From: Deltaproteobacteria bacterium | Lineage (GTDB): Bacteria > Myxococcota_A > UBA9042 > PHBI01 | Assembly: GCA_006226565.1 (NCBI GenBank) | Contig: SBGO01000025.1 | Coordinates: forward strand, 1 to 33,898 | DNA length: 33,898 nucleotides | Direction: 5' to 3' | Shown: positions 7,235-15,130 of the stretch, in pieces | Position numbering within the stretch: the stretch's first letter is position 1 | Layout of the letters: each line of letters starts with the position of its first letter | Program-made: the position numbers and the translations under genes | The notes under the pieces: model-generated | What the model was told of the DNA's origin: nothing | The model's database searches: none | What the model saw: the letters and a program-made list of their open reading frames with translations, nothing else

Positions 7235-7498
7235 ATGCTCGACCACCTTGCCCTCAGTGAGAGCGGCTTCCTCTTCGACTCGCGGACGGGCCTGACCTAC
7301 ACGCTCAGCAAGTCCGGCACCTTCCTCCTGCGCGCGCTCATCGACGGCGCCGACGCCGAGACGCTGCCCGAGCGCCTCGTCGCGACCTTCGACGTCGAGC
7401 CGCCGGTCGCCAGGAAGGACGTCGAGCAGTTCCTCTTCCGCCTGACCGACATCGGCATCCTCGGCCACGCCGACGCCGACGACGAGGTGGCCGCATGA
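7235..7498 (+). CDS. PqqD-like (RiPP recognition element fold) protein
   Basis: The 87-residue protein starts at an ATG with AAGGAG six bases upstream (7223-7228). It matches the PqqD pattern: GFLFDSRTGLTYTLSKSG (11-28), a helix FLLRALIDGA, then a helical segment ending FLFRLTDIGIL (70-80). In PqqD and related domains a winged-helix fold binds the leader part of a peptide or protein substrate and hands it to a modifying enzyme; free-standing versions act as peptide chaperones. Here the partner is likely the ATP-grasp enzyme, whose start overlaps this stop in ATGA, or the N-terminal tail of the PLP enzyme. The acidic tail DADADDE is unremarkable. It is the first gene of a three-gene sigma-54 operon. 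Confidence 0.8.
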   Translation: MLDHLALSESGFLFDSRTGLTYTLSKSGTFLLRALIDGADAETLPERLVATFDVEPPVARKDVEQFLFRLTDIGILGHADADDEVAA

Positions 7499-8658
7499 GC
7501 CTCACGATCGCCGTCACCGGCATGAACGCCACCGACAACCCCGGCCCCGGGGTCGCCGTCATCCGCGCCATCCGTGACGCCTGCCCCGACTGCACCATCG
7601 TCGGCCTCGCCTACGAGACCCTCGATCCGGGCAACTTCATGCCGGGCATCGCGGACCACGCCTACCTCCTGCCGTACCCGTCGATGGGCGCCGACGCCTT
7701 GAGCGACCGACTCCTCGCCATCCACGCGCTGACCCCGATCGACGTGCTCGTGCCGACCCTCGACGCCGAGCTCCCCGTCTGGGTGCGCCTCGAGGGCCTC
7801 CTCGCCGCGCACGGGATCCGGACCTTCCTCCCCGACGCCGACGGCCTCGCGCTCCGCAACAAGGACCGCCTCCACGAGCTCGCCGACCTCGGCGTCTCGG
7901 TCCCGAAGAGCATGGTCCTGACCGACCCGAACAGCATCTCGAAGGTCGCCGACGAGCTCGGCTACCCCGTCGTCGTCAAGGGCCGCTTCTACGACGCCTA
8001 CGTCGCCCAGAACGCCCACGACGTCGCCCACTGGTTCCACAAGCTCGCCAACTCCTGGGGCCTGCCGGTCATCATCCAGAAGTTCGTCCCCGGCACCGAG
8101 TTCGACGTCGTCTGCGTCGGCGACGGCGAGGGCGGCCTCATCGGCTCCGTCGCCATGCGCAAGATGCAGCTGACCGACAAGGGCAAGGCCTGGGGTGGCG
8201 TCACCGTGCGCGATCGCAAGCTCGAGGCCTTCGTGCAGGACACCGTCCGCGCCCTGTCCTGGCGCGGCCCCTGCGAGCTCGAGGTGATGCGCGGCGACGA
8301 CGGCGGGCTCTACCTCATCGAGATCAACCCGCGCTTCCCGGCGTGGGTCTACCTCTCCGCCGGCGCCGGCCGGAACCTCCCGTGGGCCGCCGTCGAGCTG
8401 GCCCTCGGCCGCGAGGTCGCCCCGATGCCGCCCGCGCCCGCCGGCGTCATGTTCCTCCGGCACAGCGTCGACCAGATCCTGCCGCTGTCGGACTTCGAGG
8501 CCCTCACCGTCCACGGCGAGATCCACCGCGAGCCGATCCCCGACCCCGAGGTGGCGGACGCCGCCCGCCCGGCCGCCGCGCCCGCCCCCGCCCTGATGGC
8601 GGCGCCGCCGGCTGACTTCAACGCCCTCGCCACCTTCCCGACGGAGTTCCCCGCATGA
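7495..8658 (+). CDS. ATP-grasp ligase (carbamoyl-phosphate synthase/PylC-like)
   Basis: The 387-residue protein has an N-terminal Rossmann-like domain (about 1-115) beginning TIAVTGMNATDNPG. The ATP-grasp domain (about 118-310) includes NKDRL (122-126), the ATP-binding Lys162 in YPVVVKG, and the metal-binding end CELEV (260-264) with LIEINPRFPAW (274-284). This is the carboxylate-amine ligase layout: ATP activates a carboxylate as acylphosphate and an amine attacks it to form an amide. From about 353 the tail is Ala/Pro-rich and ends ADFNALATFPTEFPA, a linker plus a short aromatic segment unusual for the family. The start overlaps the PqqD-like gene and the end overlaps the PLP gene, both as ATGA, so the three products are probably made in fixed ratio. 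The substrate cannot be read from sequence. Confidence 0.85.
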   Translation: MSLTIAVTGMNATDNPGPGVAVIRAIRDACPDCTIVGLAYETLDPGNFMPGIADHAYLLPYPSMGADALSDRLLAIHALTPIDVLVPTLDAELPVWVRLEGLLAAHGIRTFLPDADGLALRNKDRLHELADLGVSVPKSMVLTDPNSISKVADELGYPVVVKGRFYDAYVAQNAHDVAHWFHKLANSWGLPVIIQKFVPGTEFDVVCVGDGEGGLIGSVAMRKMQLTDKGKAWGGVTVRDRKLEAFVQDTVRALSWRGPCELEVMRGDDGGLYLIEINPRFPAWVYLSAGAGRNLPWAAVELALGREVAPMPPAPAGVMFLRHSVDQILPLSDFEALTVHGEIHREPIPDPEVADAARPAAAPAPALMAAPPADFNALATFPTEFPA

Positions 8659-10034
8659 GCCGCCTCCCCGACGACCCCAGCGTCAAGCGCCTCCCCTACG
8701 AGCCGCCCACCATCATCGCCCACAAGACGGGCCTCGCGAACAAGTTCGGCGGCGCGCCCGCCGGCCGCCGGAGCCTCCCGCGCATCGAGGGCGTCCCGGT
8801 CTCCGAGCTCGTCGAGCGCTTCGGCAGCCCGCTCTTCGTCTTCAGCGAGCACACCCTCCGCCGCACCTACCGCGAGGTCCACCGCGCCTTCGCGCTGCGC
8901 TACCCGAAGGTGCAGCTCGCGTGGTCCTACAAGACCAACTACCTCGACGCCGTCTGCCGCGTGTTCCACCAGGAGGGCGCCTGGGCCGAGGTCGTGAGCG
9001 AGGTCGAGTACGCCATGGCGCGCCGGCTCGGCATCCCGGGCTCGCACATCCTCTTCAACGGGCCCTACAAGCCCGAGCCCGCCCTGCGCGTGGCCATCGA
9101 AGAGGGCGCCCACATCCACATCGACCACCACGAGGAGCTCTACACGATCGAGAAGATCGCGAAGGAGCTCGGCCGCAAGGTCCCGGTGACCCTGCGCATC
9201 AACATGGACACCGGCATCCAGCCGCGCTGGGACCGCTTCGGCTTCAACTACGACAACAACGAGGCGCTCACCGCCATCCGCCGCCTCCACACCGGCGGCC
9301 ACCTCGTCCTCGAGGGCCTGCACGCCCACATCGGCACCTTCATGCTCGACCCGCAGGCCTACGCCCGCGGCGCCGCCAAGCTGGCCGACCTCGCGCTCGC
9401 CGCGAAGCGCGACACCGGCGTGGCCGTGAAGACCATCGACCTCGGCGGCGGGCTCCCCTCGCGCGCCACGCTGCACGCGCAGTACGGCCCCGGCGCCGAC
9501 ACCAAGCCGCCGGTGGACGACTACGCCGAGGCCATCACGGGCGCCCTGCTCGCCGCCGGCTTCCCGCAGGACGAGCTGCCGACCCTGCTCCTCGAGTCCG
9601 GCCGCGCGCTGGTCGACGAGGCGGGCTTCATGATCACCCGCGTCGCCGGCCACAAGCGCCTCGCCAACGGCACCCGGGCGATCATCGTCGACGCCGGCGT
9701 CAACGTGCTCTTCACCTCCTTCTGGTACCGCCACGACGTGCTCCCGGCCGTCGACCGCGGCGGGATGCTCGAGGAGACCGTCGTCTACGGGCCGCTCTGC
9801 ATGAACATCGACGTCGTGCGCCCGAGCGTGCTGCTGCCGCCCCTCGAGGCCGGCGACGCCCTCGTCATCCGCCCCGTCGGCGCCTACAACGTCACCCAGG
9901 CGATGCAGTTCATCCGCCTGCGCCCGGCGATCGTGATGATCGGCGAGAACAAGGAGATCGACCTCATCCGGCGCGAGGAGGTGCTCGACGACCTCAAGGG
10001 CCCCGAGCTCCTGCCCGATCGGCTCAAGCCCTGA
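8655..10034 (+). CDS. Fold type III PLP enzyme, diaminopimelate decarboxylase-like, with leader-like N-terminus
   Basis: The 459-residue protein has the alanine-racemase-type barrel and C-terminal beta domain of the DapDC/ODC family. Visible marks are the PLP lysine in SYKTN (Lys93), HAHIG (223-227), DLGGG (262-266), ESGRALV (314-320) in place of EPGR, GPLCMNID (379-386) with the Cys and Asp of the family's C-x3-D active-site motif, and GAYN (409-412). It should decarboxylate a basic amino acid or a conjugate of one, but CMNID differs from the CESxD of DapDC, so lysine synthesis is not assumed. Residues 1-45 are an extension containing KRLPYEPPTIIAH and TGLANKFGG, resembling the Y-x2-P...G leader motif of some RiPP precursors. 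It is the last gene of the operon. Confidence 0.85.
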   Translation: MSRLPDDPSVKRLPYEPPTIIAHKTGLANKFGGAPAGRRSLPRIEGVPVSELVERFGSPLFVFSEHTLRRTYREVHRAFALRYPKVQLAWSYKTNYLDAVCRVFHQEGAWAEVVSEVEYAMARRLGIPGSHILFNGPYKPEPALRVAIEEGAHIHIDHHEELYTIEKIAKELGRKVPVTLRINMDTGIQPRWDRFGFNYDNNEALTAIRRLHTGGHLVLEGLHAHIGTFMLDPQAYARGAAKLADLALAAKRDTGVAVKTIDLGGGLPSRATLHAQYGPGADTKPPVDDYAEAITGALLAAGFPQDELPTLLLESGRALVDEAGFMITRVAGHKRLANGTRAIIVDAGVNVLFTSFWYRHDVLPAVDRGGMLEETVVYGPLCMNIDVVRPSVLLPPLEAGDALVIRPVGAYNVTQAMQFIRLRPAIVMIGENKEIDLIRREEVLDDLKGPELLPDRLKP

Positions 10035-10043
10035 CCGCACGCG

Positions 10044-10078
10044 GCGGCGGCGCGCCTCCGACGGGAGCGCGCCGCCGC
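10044..10078 (+). terminator. GC-rich hairpin after the PLP-enzyme gene
   Basis: GCGGCGGCGCGC (10044-10055) pairs with GCGCGCCGCCGC (10067-10078), with TCC/GGA pairing inside. It starts 10 bases after the stop at 10034. No T-run follows, so it may be a weak or factor-assisted terminator or an mRNA stabilising end. Confidence 0.5.
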
Positions 10079-10126
10079 TCGTGAGCCGCCCCTCCGGTCC
10101 CTCTCGCGACGGACGACGCTGGTGAC

Positions 10127-12325
10127 ATGGAAACCGCACTCCCCCAGAGTCAGGCCATGAGCTCCCCGCTCGACGCGCGCCTGCGCATCCCTTCACGCCT
10201 CGTGGCGCCGCTCCGGCGGCTCGCGCTCCCCTACGCGGCCATCATCTTCGGCGCCCACCCCCTCGCCGGGCTCCTCGCCCTCGCCGCGACCCTCGTCGTC
10301 CCGGCCCACGGCGCCGCCGGCCTCCTCGGCCTCGCCTCGGCCGAGCTCTGGGCGCGCCTCCTCGGCCGCCCGCTCGCCCAGCGCGAGGAGGGCTTCTACG
10401 CCTTCAACGGGCTCCTCGTCGGCCTCGCGATGGGGCTGATGTTCCGGCTCTCGTGGTCGCTCGCCCTGGTGCTCGTCCTCGCGACGCTGTTCACGACCCT
10501 CGTCGGCACGGTGCTCCGCGACCTCGCCGAGCGCTACGTGGGGCTGCCCATCCTGAGCCTCCCCTTCGTCCTCGGCACGTGGCTGGCGCTCCTCGCCGCG
10601 GCCCGCTTCCCGGGGCTCGAGATCGCCCTCGATCCGGCCTGGGCGCTCCACCTCGGGGCCGGCGTCCTGCCGGGCCCGGTCGAGCTCTTCCTCCGCTCCC
10701 TCGGCGCGTGCTTCTTCCAGCTCTCGGTGCCGTCGGGGCTCCTCGTGCTGCTCGCGCTCCTCGTCATCTCGCGCTGGGCCGTCGTCCTGGCCGTCATCGG
10801 CTTCTCCGCCGGCGCCGCGACCTGGATCGCCCTCGGCGGCGAGCCCACCGCCCTCGAGGGGCACCTCCTCGGGTTCAACTTCATCCTCGTCGCCATCGCC
10901 CTCGGCGGCTACTTCGTCGTCCTGAGCCCGCTCTCGCTGCTCCTCGCCGCCGTCGCCGCCAGCGTCACCGCGGTGCTCGCCGCGGCCACCCTCGGCGCCC
11001 TCGTGCCGCTCGCCCTGCCGGTCCTGGCGCTCCCGTTCCTGCTGGCGACGCTGCTCGTCCGCTACGCGCTCGGCCTGCGCCCGGTGGAGGGCGCGCTGCG
11101 CCTGGTCCGGGGCGTCCCCGGGAGCCCCGAGCGGAACCTGACGCGCGCGACCTTCCAGGCCCGCCGCTACCCCGACCCGCTGCTGCCCGTCTTCCACCTG
11201 CCGGTGCTCGGCCGCTGGGCCGTCACCCAGGGCCCCCACGGCGACCAGACCCACCAGGGCCTCTGGGCCCACGCCTGGGACTTCGAGGTGCGCGGCGAGG
11301 ACGGCCAGGTCTTCCACGACACCGGCACCGTGGTGAAGGACTACCACGCCTACGGCGCCCCGGTGGTCGCGCCCGCCGCGGGCCGCGTGGTCCGCGTCGT
11401 CGCCCACCACCCCGACAACCCCGTCGGCGAGGTCGACACGGTCAACAACTGGGGGAACCTCGTCCTCCTGTGGCACCCGGGCGACGTCTACACGCTGCTC
11501 TGCCACCTCCAGCAGCACAGCGTCGTCGTCCGCGAGGGCGACCCCGTGGCCCTCGGGCAGGTCCTCGGCAAGGTCGGCAACAGCGGCCGCTCGCCGGTCC
11601 CGCACCTGCACATGCAGGCGCAGCGGAGCCCGGAGATCGGCGCACCGACGACCCCGGCGACCTTCCTCCACGTGCTCGTCCAGGGCGCCGAGGACGACGC
11701 GCCGAGCTACCAGACCAGCAGCTCGCCGATCGCCGGGCAGACCGTCGAGGCGCTGCCGGTCGACGCGCTCGCCCAGGCCGCCGTGAGCCTGCCCCCCGGC
11801 CTCGCGATCCCGTGGCGGGTCGTCCGCCGTGGCGTGCTCTCCGAGGTGCGCTGGCTGAGCACCATCAGCCCGCTCGGCGCCCGCCACCTGACGAGCTCCA
11901 GCGGGGCCCGCTCAGGCATCTACGCGGACCTGGCCTACCTGACGACCCTCGACTTCACCGGACGCGCCGACGACCTGCTGGGCCTCTTCCACCTCGGGAC
12001 CCCGCGGGTGCCCTTCCTCGCCCGGCCGGGCGTGGCCTGGCGCGACACCCTCGACGCCGGGCCCTTCGTGCCGCTCTGGGCGCGGATCCTCCACGAGCTC
12101 GCGCGCCCCTTCGCCGAGGTCGGCGCCCTCCACACCCGCACCCGCGTGCGCGCCGAGGAGCGCGGGCTGGTCGTGCGCACCGAGGTCGACGGCAGCGGGC
12201 TCCTCGCCGGGCGCGGGGCGCTGCCGGACGTCATCGAGGTCGTGTGGGCGCCGGGGCGCGGGCCGGTCTCGCTCCGGGCCTGGCGCGCCGAGACCCTGCT
12301 CCTCGCCGCGGAGGTGACGGCATGA
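10127..12325 (+). CDS. Urea transporter fused to an M23-type peptidase domain
   Basis: The product has 732 residues if it starts at 10127; an ATG at 10157 is as likely, since neither has a clear ribosome site. Residues about 30-315 are a polytopic membrane domain with the two related segments of the urea transporter (UT) family: EEGFYAFNGLLVGLAMG (87-103) and LEGHLLGFNFILVAIALGG (243-261). Such channels pass urea down its gradient. Residues about 355-545 form an M23 (LytM-like) domain, with HAWDF (382-386), LLCH (457-460) and PHLHMQ (492-497). The last two fit the zinc and catalytic His positions; HAWD has one residue fewer than the usual HxxxD. Residues about 560-732 are unassigned. The stop overlaps the next start in ATGA. 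UT/M23 fusion seems to link urea permeation to wall or envelope work, but that role is inferred. Confidence 0.85.
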   Translation: METALPQSQAMSSPLDARLRIPSRLVAPLRRLALPYAAIIFGAHPLAGLLALAATLVVPAHGAAGLLGLASAELWARLLGRPLAQREEGFYAFNGLLVGLAMGLMFRLSWSLALVLVLATLFTTLVGTVLRDLAERYVGLPILSLPFVLGTWLALLAAARFPGLEIALDPAWALHLGAGVLPGPVELFLRSLGACFFQLSVPSGLLVLLALLVISRWAVVLAVIGFSAGAATWIALGGEPTALEGHLLGFNFILVAIALGGYFVVLSPLSLLLAAVAASVTAVLAAATLGALVPLALPVLALPFLLATLLVRYALGLRPVEGALRLVRGVPGSPERNLTRATFQARRYPDPLLPVFHLPVLGRWAVTQGPHGDQTHQGLWAHAWDFEVRGEDGQVFHDTGTVVKDYHAYGAPVVAPAAGRVVRVVAHHPDNPVGEVDTVNNWGNLVLLWHPGDVYTLLCHLQQHSVVVREGDPVALGQVLGKVGNSGRSPVPHLHMQAQRSPEIGAPTTPATFLHVLVQGAEDDAPSYQTSSSPIAGQTVEALPVDALAQAAVSLPPGLAIPWRVVRRGVLSEVRWLSTISPLGARHLTSSSGARSGIYADLAYLTTLDFTGRADDLLGLFHLGTPRVPFLARPGVAWRDTLDAGPFVPLWARILHELARPFAEVGALHTRTRVRAEERGLVVRTEVDGSGLLAGRGALPDVIEVVWAPGRGPVSLRAWRAETLLLAAEVTA

Positions 12326-13590
12326 ACGGGCTCGTGACCCTCGTGGTGACGTTGACGGCGCTGACGACCACGTCGGCGTCCGAGGACCTGTCGGCGACCC
12401 TGGCGCGCGGCTGGGAGGCCGTGACCGCCGGGCGCTACGCCGAGGCCGAGGCGGCCTACACCGAGGCGACGGCCATCGAGCCGCGCTCGGAGGACGCCTG
12501 GCTGGGGCTCCAGCTGGCGCGCCTGTCGCGCGAGGACTGGCCGGGCGCGGCCGTGGCCGGCGAGCGCGCGCTGGCGCTGAACCCGCAGAGCTACTGGGCG
12601 CAGAGCCGGCAGGCGTGGATCGCCTTCAACCGCGGCGACATGAGCGCCGCGCGGAGCGGCTACGAGGCGGCGCTGGCGCTGGCCCCCGGGGACGGCGAGA
12701 TGACCCTCGGGCTGGGCTTCACCCTGGCGCGCCTCGGCGAGGAGGTCGCGGCGCGCGCGCGCTGCGAGGAGGCGGCGCGCATCCTGGGGGACGACCCGCG
12801 GGTCGCGGCGTGTCGCGAGGCGGCCGCGGCGGTGGATCCGTACCCGATCGCCGCGGCGACCCTCAGCGGGAGCTGGCTCGGCAACGCCAAGGGCACGGTG
12901 GAGCGCGTCGCGGCGGTGTCGGCCATCGCGTCGGTCCGCTGGCCGGAGGTGACGCTGTGGGCCGGCGGGACGGCGTCCGACGTCGTCGGCCTGGGCGCGA
13001 CGCCGGAGTCCCTGGGCGCGGCGCACCTGGGCGTGGAGCTGCGCCTCGGGGCGTTCACGGGGGCGCTCGCCGGCGCCTTCCTCACCTCCGACAGCGAGGA
13101 CACCGATGGCGGCGGCGTCGCCACGGTGCGGCTCGCGGTGACCTCGGGGGCGTGGAGCTTCGGCGTGCGCGCCGGGACGATGCTCCTGCCCAGCGTCAAG
13201 GCGCGCCAGCTCGACCCCTTCGTGGCGTTGAGCGTGGGCGCGGTGACCCTGACGGCCGGGCCGGAGCTGGCGTCGGTGGGCGGCGAGCGCCTCCTCAGCG
13301 GGCACCTCCGGCTCGACCTGGCGCTGTCCCCGCGGCTGGGGCTGTGGGCGAGCGGGTACCTGGGCGAGCGGCAGAACCCGGCCGACGGGGACGGGCTGGC
13401 CTTCTGGACGGCGACGGACCGCTTCGTCGGCGGCTACCGCGCCGGCGTGCGCTGGGCGGTCTCGCGCTCGGTGGCGCTGAGCCTGACCTGGCGCCACGAC
13501 CTCGTGCGGACGAGCCAGGGCAACGGCAACGGTGGCGGGGCGACGACCTCGCTCTTCGGCGGAACACTTGGCGTCGGCGTGGACTTCTGA
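12322..13590 (+). CDS. Exported TPR protein with C-terminal beta-barrel-like domain
   Basis: The 422-residue protein starts at the ATG overlapping the urea transporter stop. A short signal peptide, MNGLVTLVVTLTALTTTSAS, comes first. Residues about 24-165 are tetratricopeptide repeats (GRYAEAEAAYTEATAIEP, and later AWIAFNRGDMSAARSGYEAA). Residues about 180-422 alternate hydrophobic and polar residues in strand-like runs rich in Gly and aromatics and end in GVGVDF. A final Phe after such strands is typical of outer membrane barrels recognised by the BAM machinery. I infer an outer membrane protein with periplasmic TPRs. Its TPR block resembles the next gene's, and both probably serve the same envelope system as the UT/M23 protein. 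Confidence 0.7.
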   Translation: MNGLVTLVVTLTALTTTSASEDLSATLARGWEAVTAGRYAEAEAAYTEATAIEPRSEDAWLGLQLARLSREDWPGAAVAGERALALNPQSYWAQSRQAWIAFNRGDMSAARSGYEAALALAPGDGEMTLGLGFTLARLGEEVAARARCEEAARILGDDPRVAACREAAAAVDPYPIAAATLSGSWLGNAKGTVERVAAVSAIASVRWPEVTLWAGGTASDVVGLGATPESLGAAHLGVELRLGAFTGALAGAFLTSDSEDTDGGGVATVRLAVTSGAWSFGVRAGTMLLPSVKARQLDPFVALSVGAVTLTAGPELASVGGERLLSGHLRLDLALSPRLGLWASGYLGERQNPADGDGLAFWTATDRFVGGYRAGVRWAVSRSVALSLTWRHDLVRTSQGNGNGGGATTSLFGGTLGVGVDF

Positions 13591-13648
13591 GCTACGCGGC
13601 GCCCGAACGAGAGATCACGGCACATCACTCGAGGAGAGGAGTCCCAAC

Positions 13649-14269
13649 ATGCTGCGTTTCATCACGACGGGTCTGCTGGCGCTGACGCTGTTCGCCGGCC
13701 CGGCCCAGGCGGCCGAGGGCAACCAGGTCGCGGAGCGCTTCGCGTCGTCCTTCGCCCACGAGGCCAAGGGGGAGATCGACGAGGCGCTCAACGACGTCCT
13801 CGTCATCCTGCGCGGCGATCAGAAGCACTACGTCGCGACCTTGCGCGCCGGGTGGCTCTACTACGTCGGCGGGCGCTACGCCGACAGCGTCCAGATGTAC
13901 GAGGCCGCCGAGGCGCTCGCCCCGCGCGCGCTCGAGCCGCGCCTCGGCCTGATGCTGCCGCTGATGGCCGCCAAGCGCTGGGCCAAGGCGGAGATCGTCG
14001 GTCGTGAGCTCCTCAAGCTCGCCCCGCGCGACTACACGGTGCGCAGCCGGCTCGCGTGGATCGCCTTCTCCCAGGGGCGCTACAAGGAGGCGGAGGAGCT
14101 CTACGCCGCCGTCCTCGCCGACTACCCGAGCGACCTCGAGATGATGCTCGGCCTCGCCTGGACCTGGCTCCGCGAGGGGCGCAAGGCCGAGGCGCGCGGC
14201 ATGTTCGAGCAGGTCCTGTCGATCCGCAGCGACAACATGCAGGCGAAGACCGGGCTGCAGTCCCTGTGA
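13649..14269 (+). CDS. Exported TPR protein
   Basis: The 206-residue protein starts at an ATG behind an unusually long purine-rich site (GAGGAGAGGAG, 13631-13641). The signal peptide runs to PAQA, about residue 19. The remainder is tetratricopeptide repeats, for example GEIDEALNDVLVILRGD, GRYADSVQMYEAAEALAP, GRYKEAEELYAAVLADYP and GRKAEARGMFEQVLSI. The block SRLAWIAFSQGRYKEA aligns with SRQAWIAFNRGDMSAA of the preceding gene, so the two are paralogous in this part. It lacks the barrel domain and should be periplasmic. It is 58 bases from the upstream gene and probably in its operon. TPRs bind proteins; no partner can be named. Confidence 0.8.
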   Translation: MLRFITTGLLALTLFAGPAQAAEGNQVAERFASSFAHEAKGEIDEALNDVLVILRGDQKHYVATLRAGWLYYVGGRYADSVQMYEAAEALAPRALEPRLGLMLPLMAAKRWAKAEIVGRELLKLAPRDYTVRSRLAWIAFSQGRYKEAEELYAAVLADYPSDLEMMLGLAWTWLREGRKAEARGMFEQVLSIRSDNMQAKTGLQSL

Positions 14270-14328
14270 TGAGGCCGGTCGGGGGCGACGGGGCGTGATT
14301 CGCGAGCCGGCTGACCGATGGAACAATC

Positions 14329-14359
14329 GGGCAGGCGGAGGTAGCGCCCCCGCCTGCCC
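14329..14359. terminator. Hairpin between convergent genes, candidate bidirectional terminator
   Basis: GGGCAGGCGG (14329-14338) pairs perfectly with CCGCCTGCCC (14350-14359). It lies between the TPR gene stop (14269) and the four-helix-bundle gene stop (14366). No T-run flanks it on either strand. Confidence 0.55.
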
Positions 14360-14365
14360 AGCGGG

Positions 14366-14683
14366 TCATCGGGTGAGCTTGACGAGCGTCCCGATGACGT
14401 GGTCGAGGCGCTGTCGCACGTCGGGTTGCGGGTCGGGGATACAGCGCATGGCGGCCGCGACGTCGAGGCAGGCAGCGACCTCGTAGGCGGAGCCCAGGGC
14501 GTTGGCGTAGCGGGCCCTGCGGGTGCCCCCGAGGGAGCCCGAGCCCTCGGCGATGTTGAGCGGGACGCTCGCGGCGGCCCGCCGGAGCTGTCGAGCGAGG
14601 TCGGCGTCGCGCCGGCCGATGCGGTCGGCGGCGTCGGCGGCGTCGGCGGCGACGCGAAGCGCTACACGGTAGATTCGCAACAT
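14366..14683 (-). CDS. Four-helix-bundle protein (S23/23S rRNA IVS-protein family)
   Basis: The 105-residue protein starts MLRIYRVALRVAAD at 14683, with GGAGG eight bases ahead. The family signature SVPLNIAEGSG (residues 39-49) is clear, followed by a helix RARYANALGSAYEVAACL and a C-terminal helix. It is slightly shorter than the usual 115-125 residues. The family was named for open frames in intervening sequences of some 23S rRNA genes and is related to the Avd accessory protein of diversity-generating retroelements; most stand-alone members have no known role, and basic surfaces suggest nucleic acid binding. No rRNA or reverse transcriptase gene is nearby here. The DNA upstream (14769-14973) is rich in inverted repeats. 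Confidence 0.85.
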   Translation of the reverse strand: MLRIYRVALRVAADAADAADRIGRRDADLARQLRRAAASVPLNIAEGSGSLGGTRRARYANALGSAYEVAACLDVAAAMRCIPDPQPDVRQRLDHVIGTLVKLTR

Positions 14684-14768
14684 GGGAGAAGCCTCCGAGG
14701 AGTGAGGTGCGTCATCCACCGTCGACCCTGTGTCGCGGTGGACTCCTCCCCCAAGGCCGCGCGCGCAA

Positions 14769-14880
14769 GTCCCCCGCAAGGCTGGCGACGCAGTCGCCAC
14801 CCACCGGAGCCGCCCGGAGCCGCGCGGAGCGAAGCGAGCACGGCGAGGACGGCGAGGATGGGCTTGGCCTTGCGGGGGAC
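14769..14880. repeat. 14-bp perfect inverted repeats flanking a structured segment
   Basis: GTCCCCCGCAAGGC (14769-14782) is the exact reverse complement of GCCTTGCGGGGGAC (14867-14880). Between them lie the hairpin GGCGAC-GCA-GTCGCC (14784-14798) and a GGAGC-rich tract with the small inverted repeat GCGGAGCGAAGCGAGC. The whole 112-base unit could fold as a long stem and looks like a REP/foldback element or a structured RNA. Confidence 0.5.
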
Positions 14881-14934
14881 GAGCACGCGGCCAGACTCAG
14901 GAGTCCCACGCACGCGCACTTTCCTGGACACGCC

Positions 14935-14973
14935 CTGCCTGGTACGACCGCCGACACTCCGAGGCAGGCGGTC
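14935..14973 (+). other. Two mutually exclusive hairpins upstream of the MFS gene
   Basis: CTGCCT (14935-14940) can pair with AGGCAG (14962-14967), and GACCGCC (14946-14952) with GGCGGTC (14967-14973). The arms interleave, so only one pairing can form fully. This could be chance in GC-rich DNA or part of a regulatory leader some 330 bases before the MFS start. Confidence 0.25.
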
Positions 14974-15076
14974 TCTTGGTTCGGGCCTTCAAGCGGGCAA
15001 CGGCGGCTGCAAAAAGACTCATAGGCGGGGACGCCCGCAGTCCGGGGGCCCGCGTCCGCCTCCGCGTCCGCTTCCC

Positions 15077-15130
15077 CTCCCGCTCTCGCGCCCCCTCCCA
15101 CTCTCGCGCCCTCTCCCGCTCTCGCCCCAG
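15077..15130. repeat. Three 18-bp pyrimidine-rich tandem repeats
   Basis: Units at 15077-15094, 15095-15112 and 15113-15130 follow CTCCCGCTCTCGCGCCCC with a few changes. The tract from about 15057 to 15146 is almost all pyrimidine plus isolated G on this strand, so it is prone to slippage and could adopt unusual structure. It does not lie in a supported gene. Confidence 0.6.

Noticed and set aside
8655-10034. Calling the PLP enzyme LysA (diaminopimelate decarboxylase)
   Set aside because: The CMNID and ESGR motifs differ from CESxD and EPGR, and the operon context is not lysine synthesis.
10193-11887. A 564-residue open frame on the minus strand over the urea transporter gene
   Set aside because: Charged low-complexity product without any motif; the opposite frame has clear UT and M23 motifs.
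14366-14683. A diversity-generating retroelement (Avd-like protein)
   Set aside because: No reverse transcriptase, template repeat or variable repeat was found within the window.
14662-14931. An 89-residue open frame on the minus strand upstream of the four-helix-bundle gene
   Set aside because: It overlaps the start of that gene, crosses the inverted-repeat unit and has an Arg/Gly-rich product with no motif.
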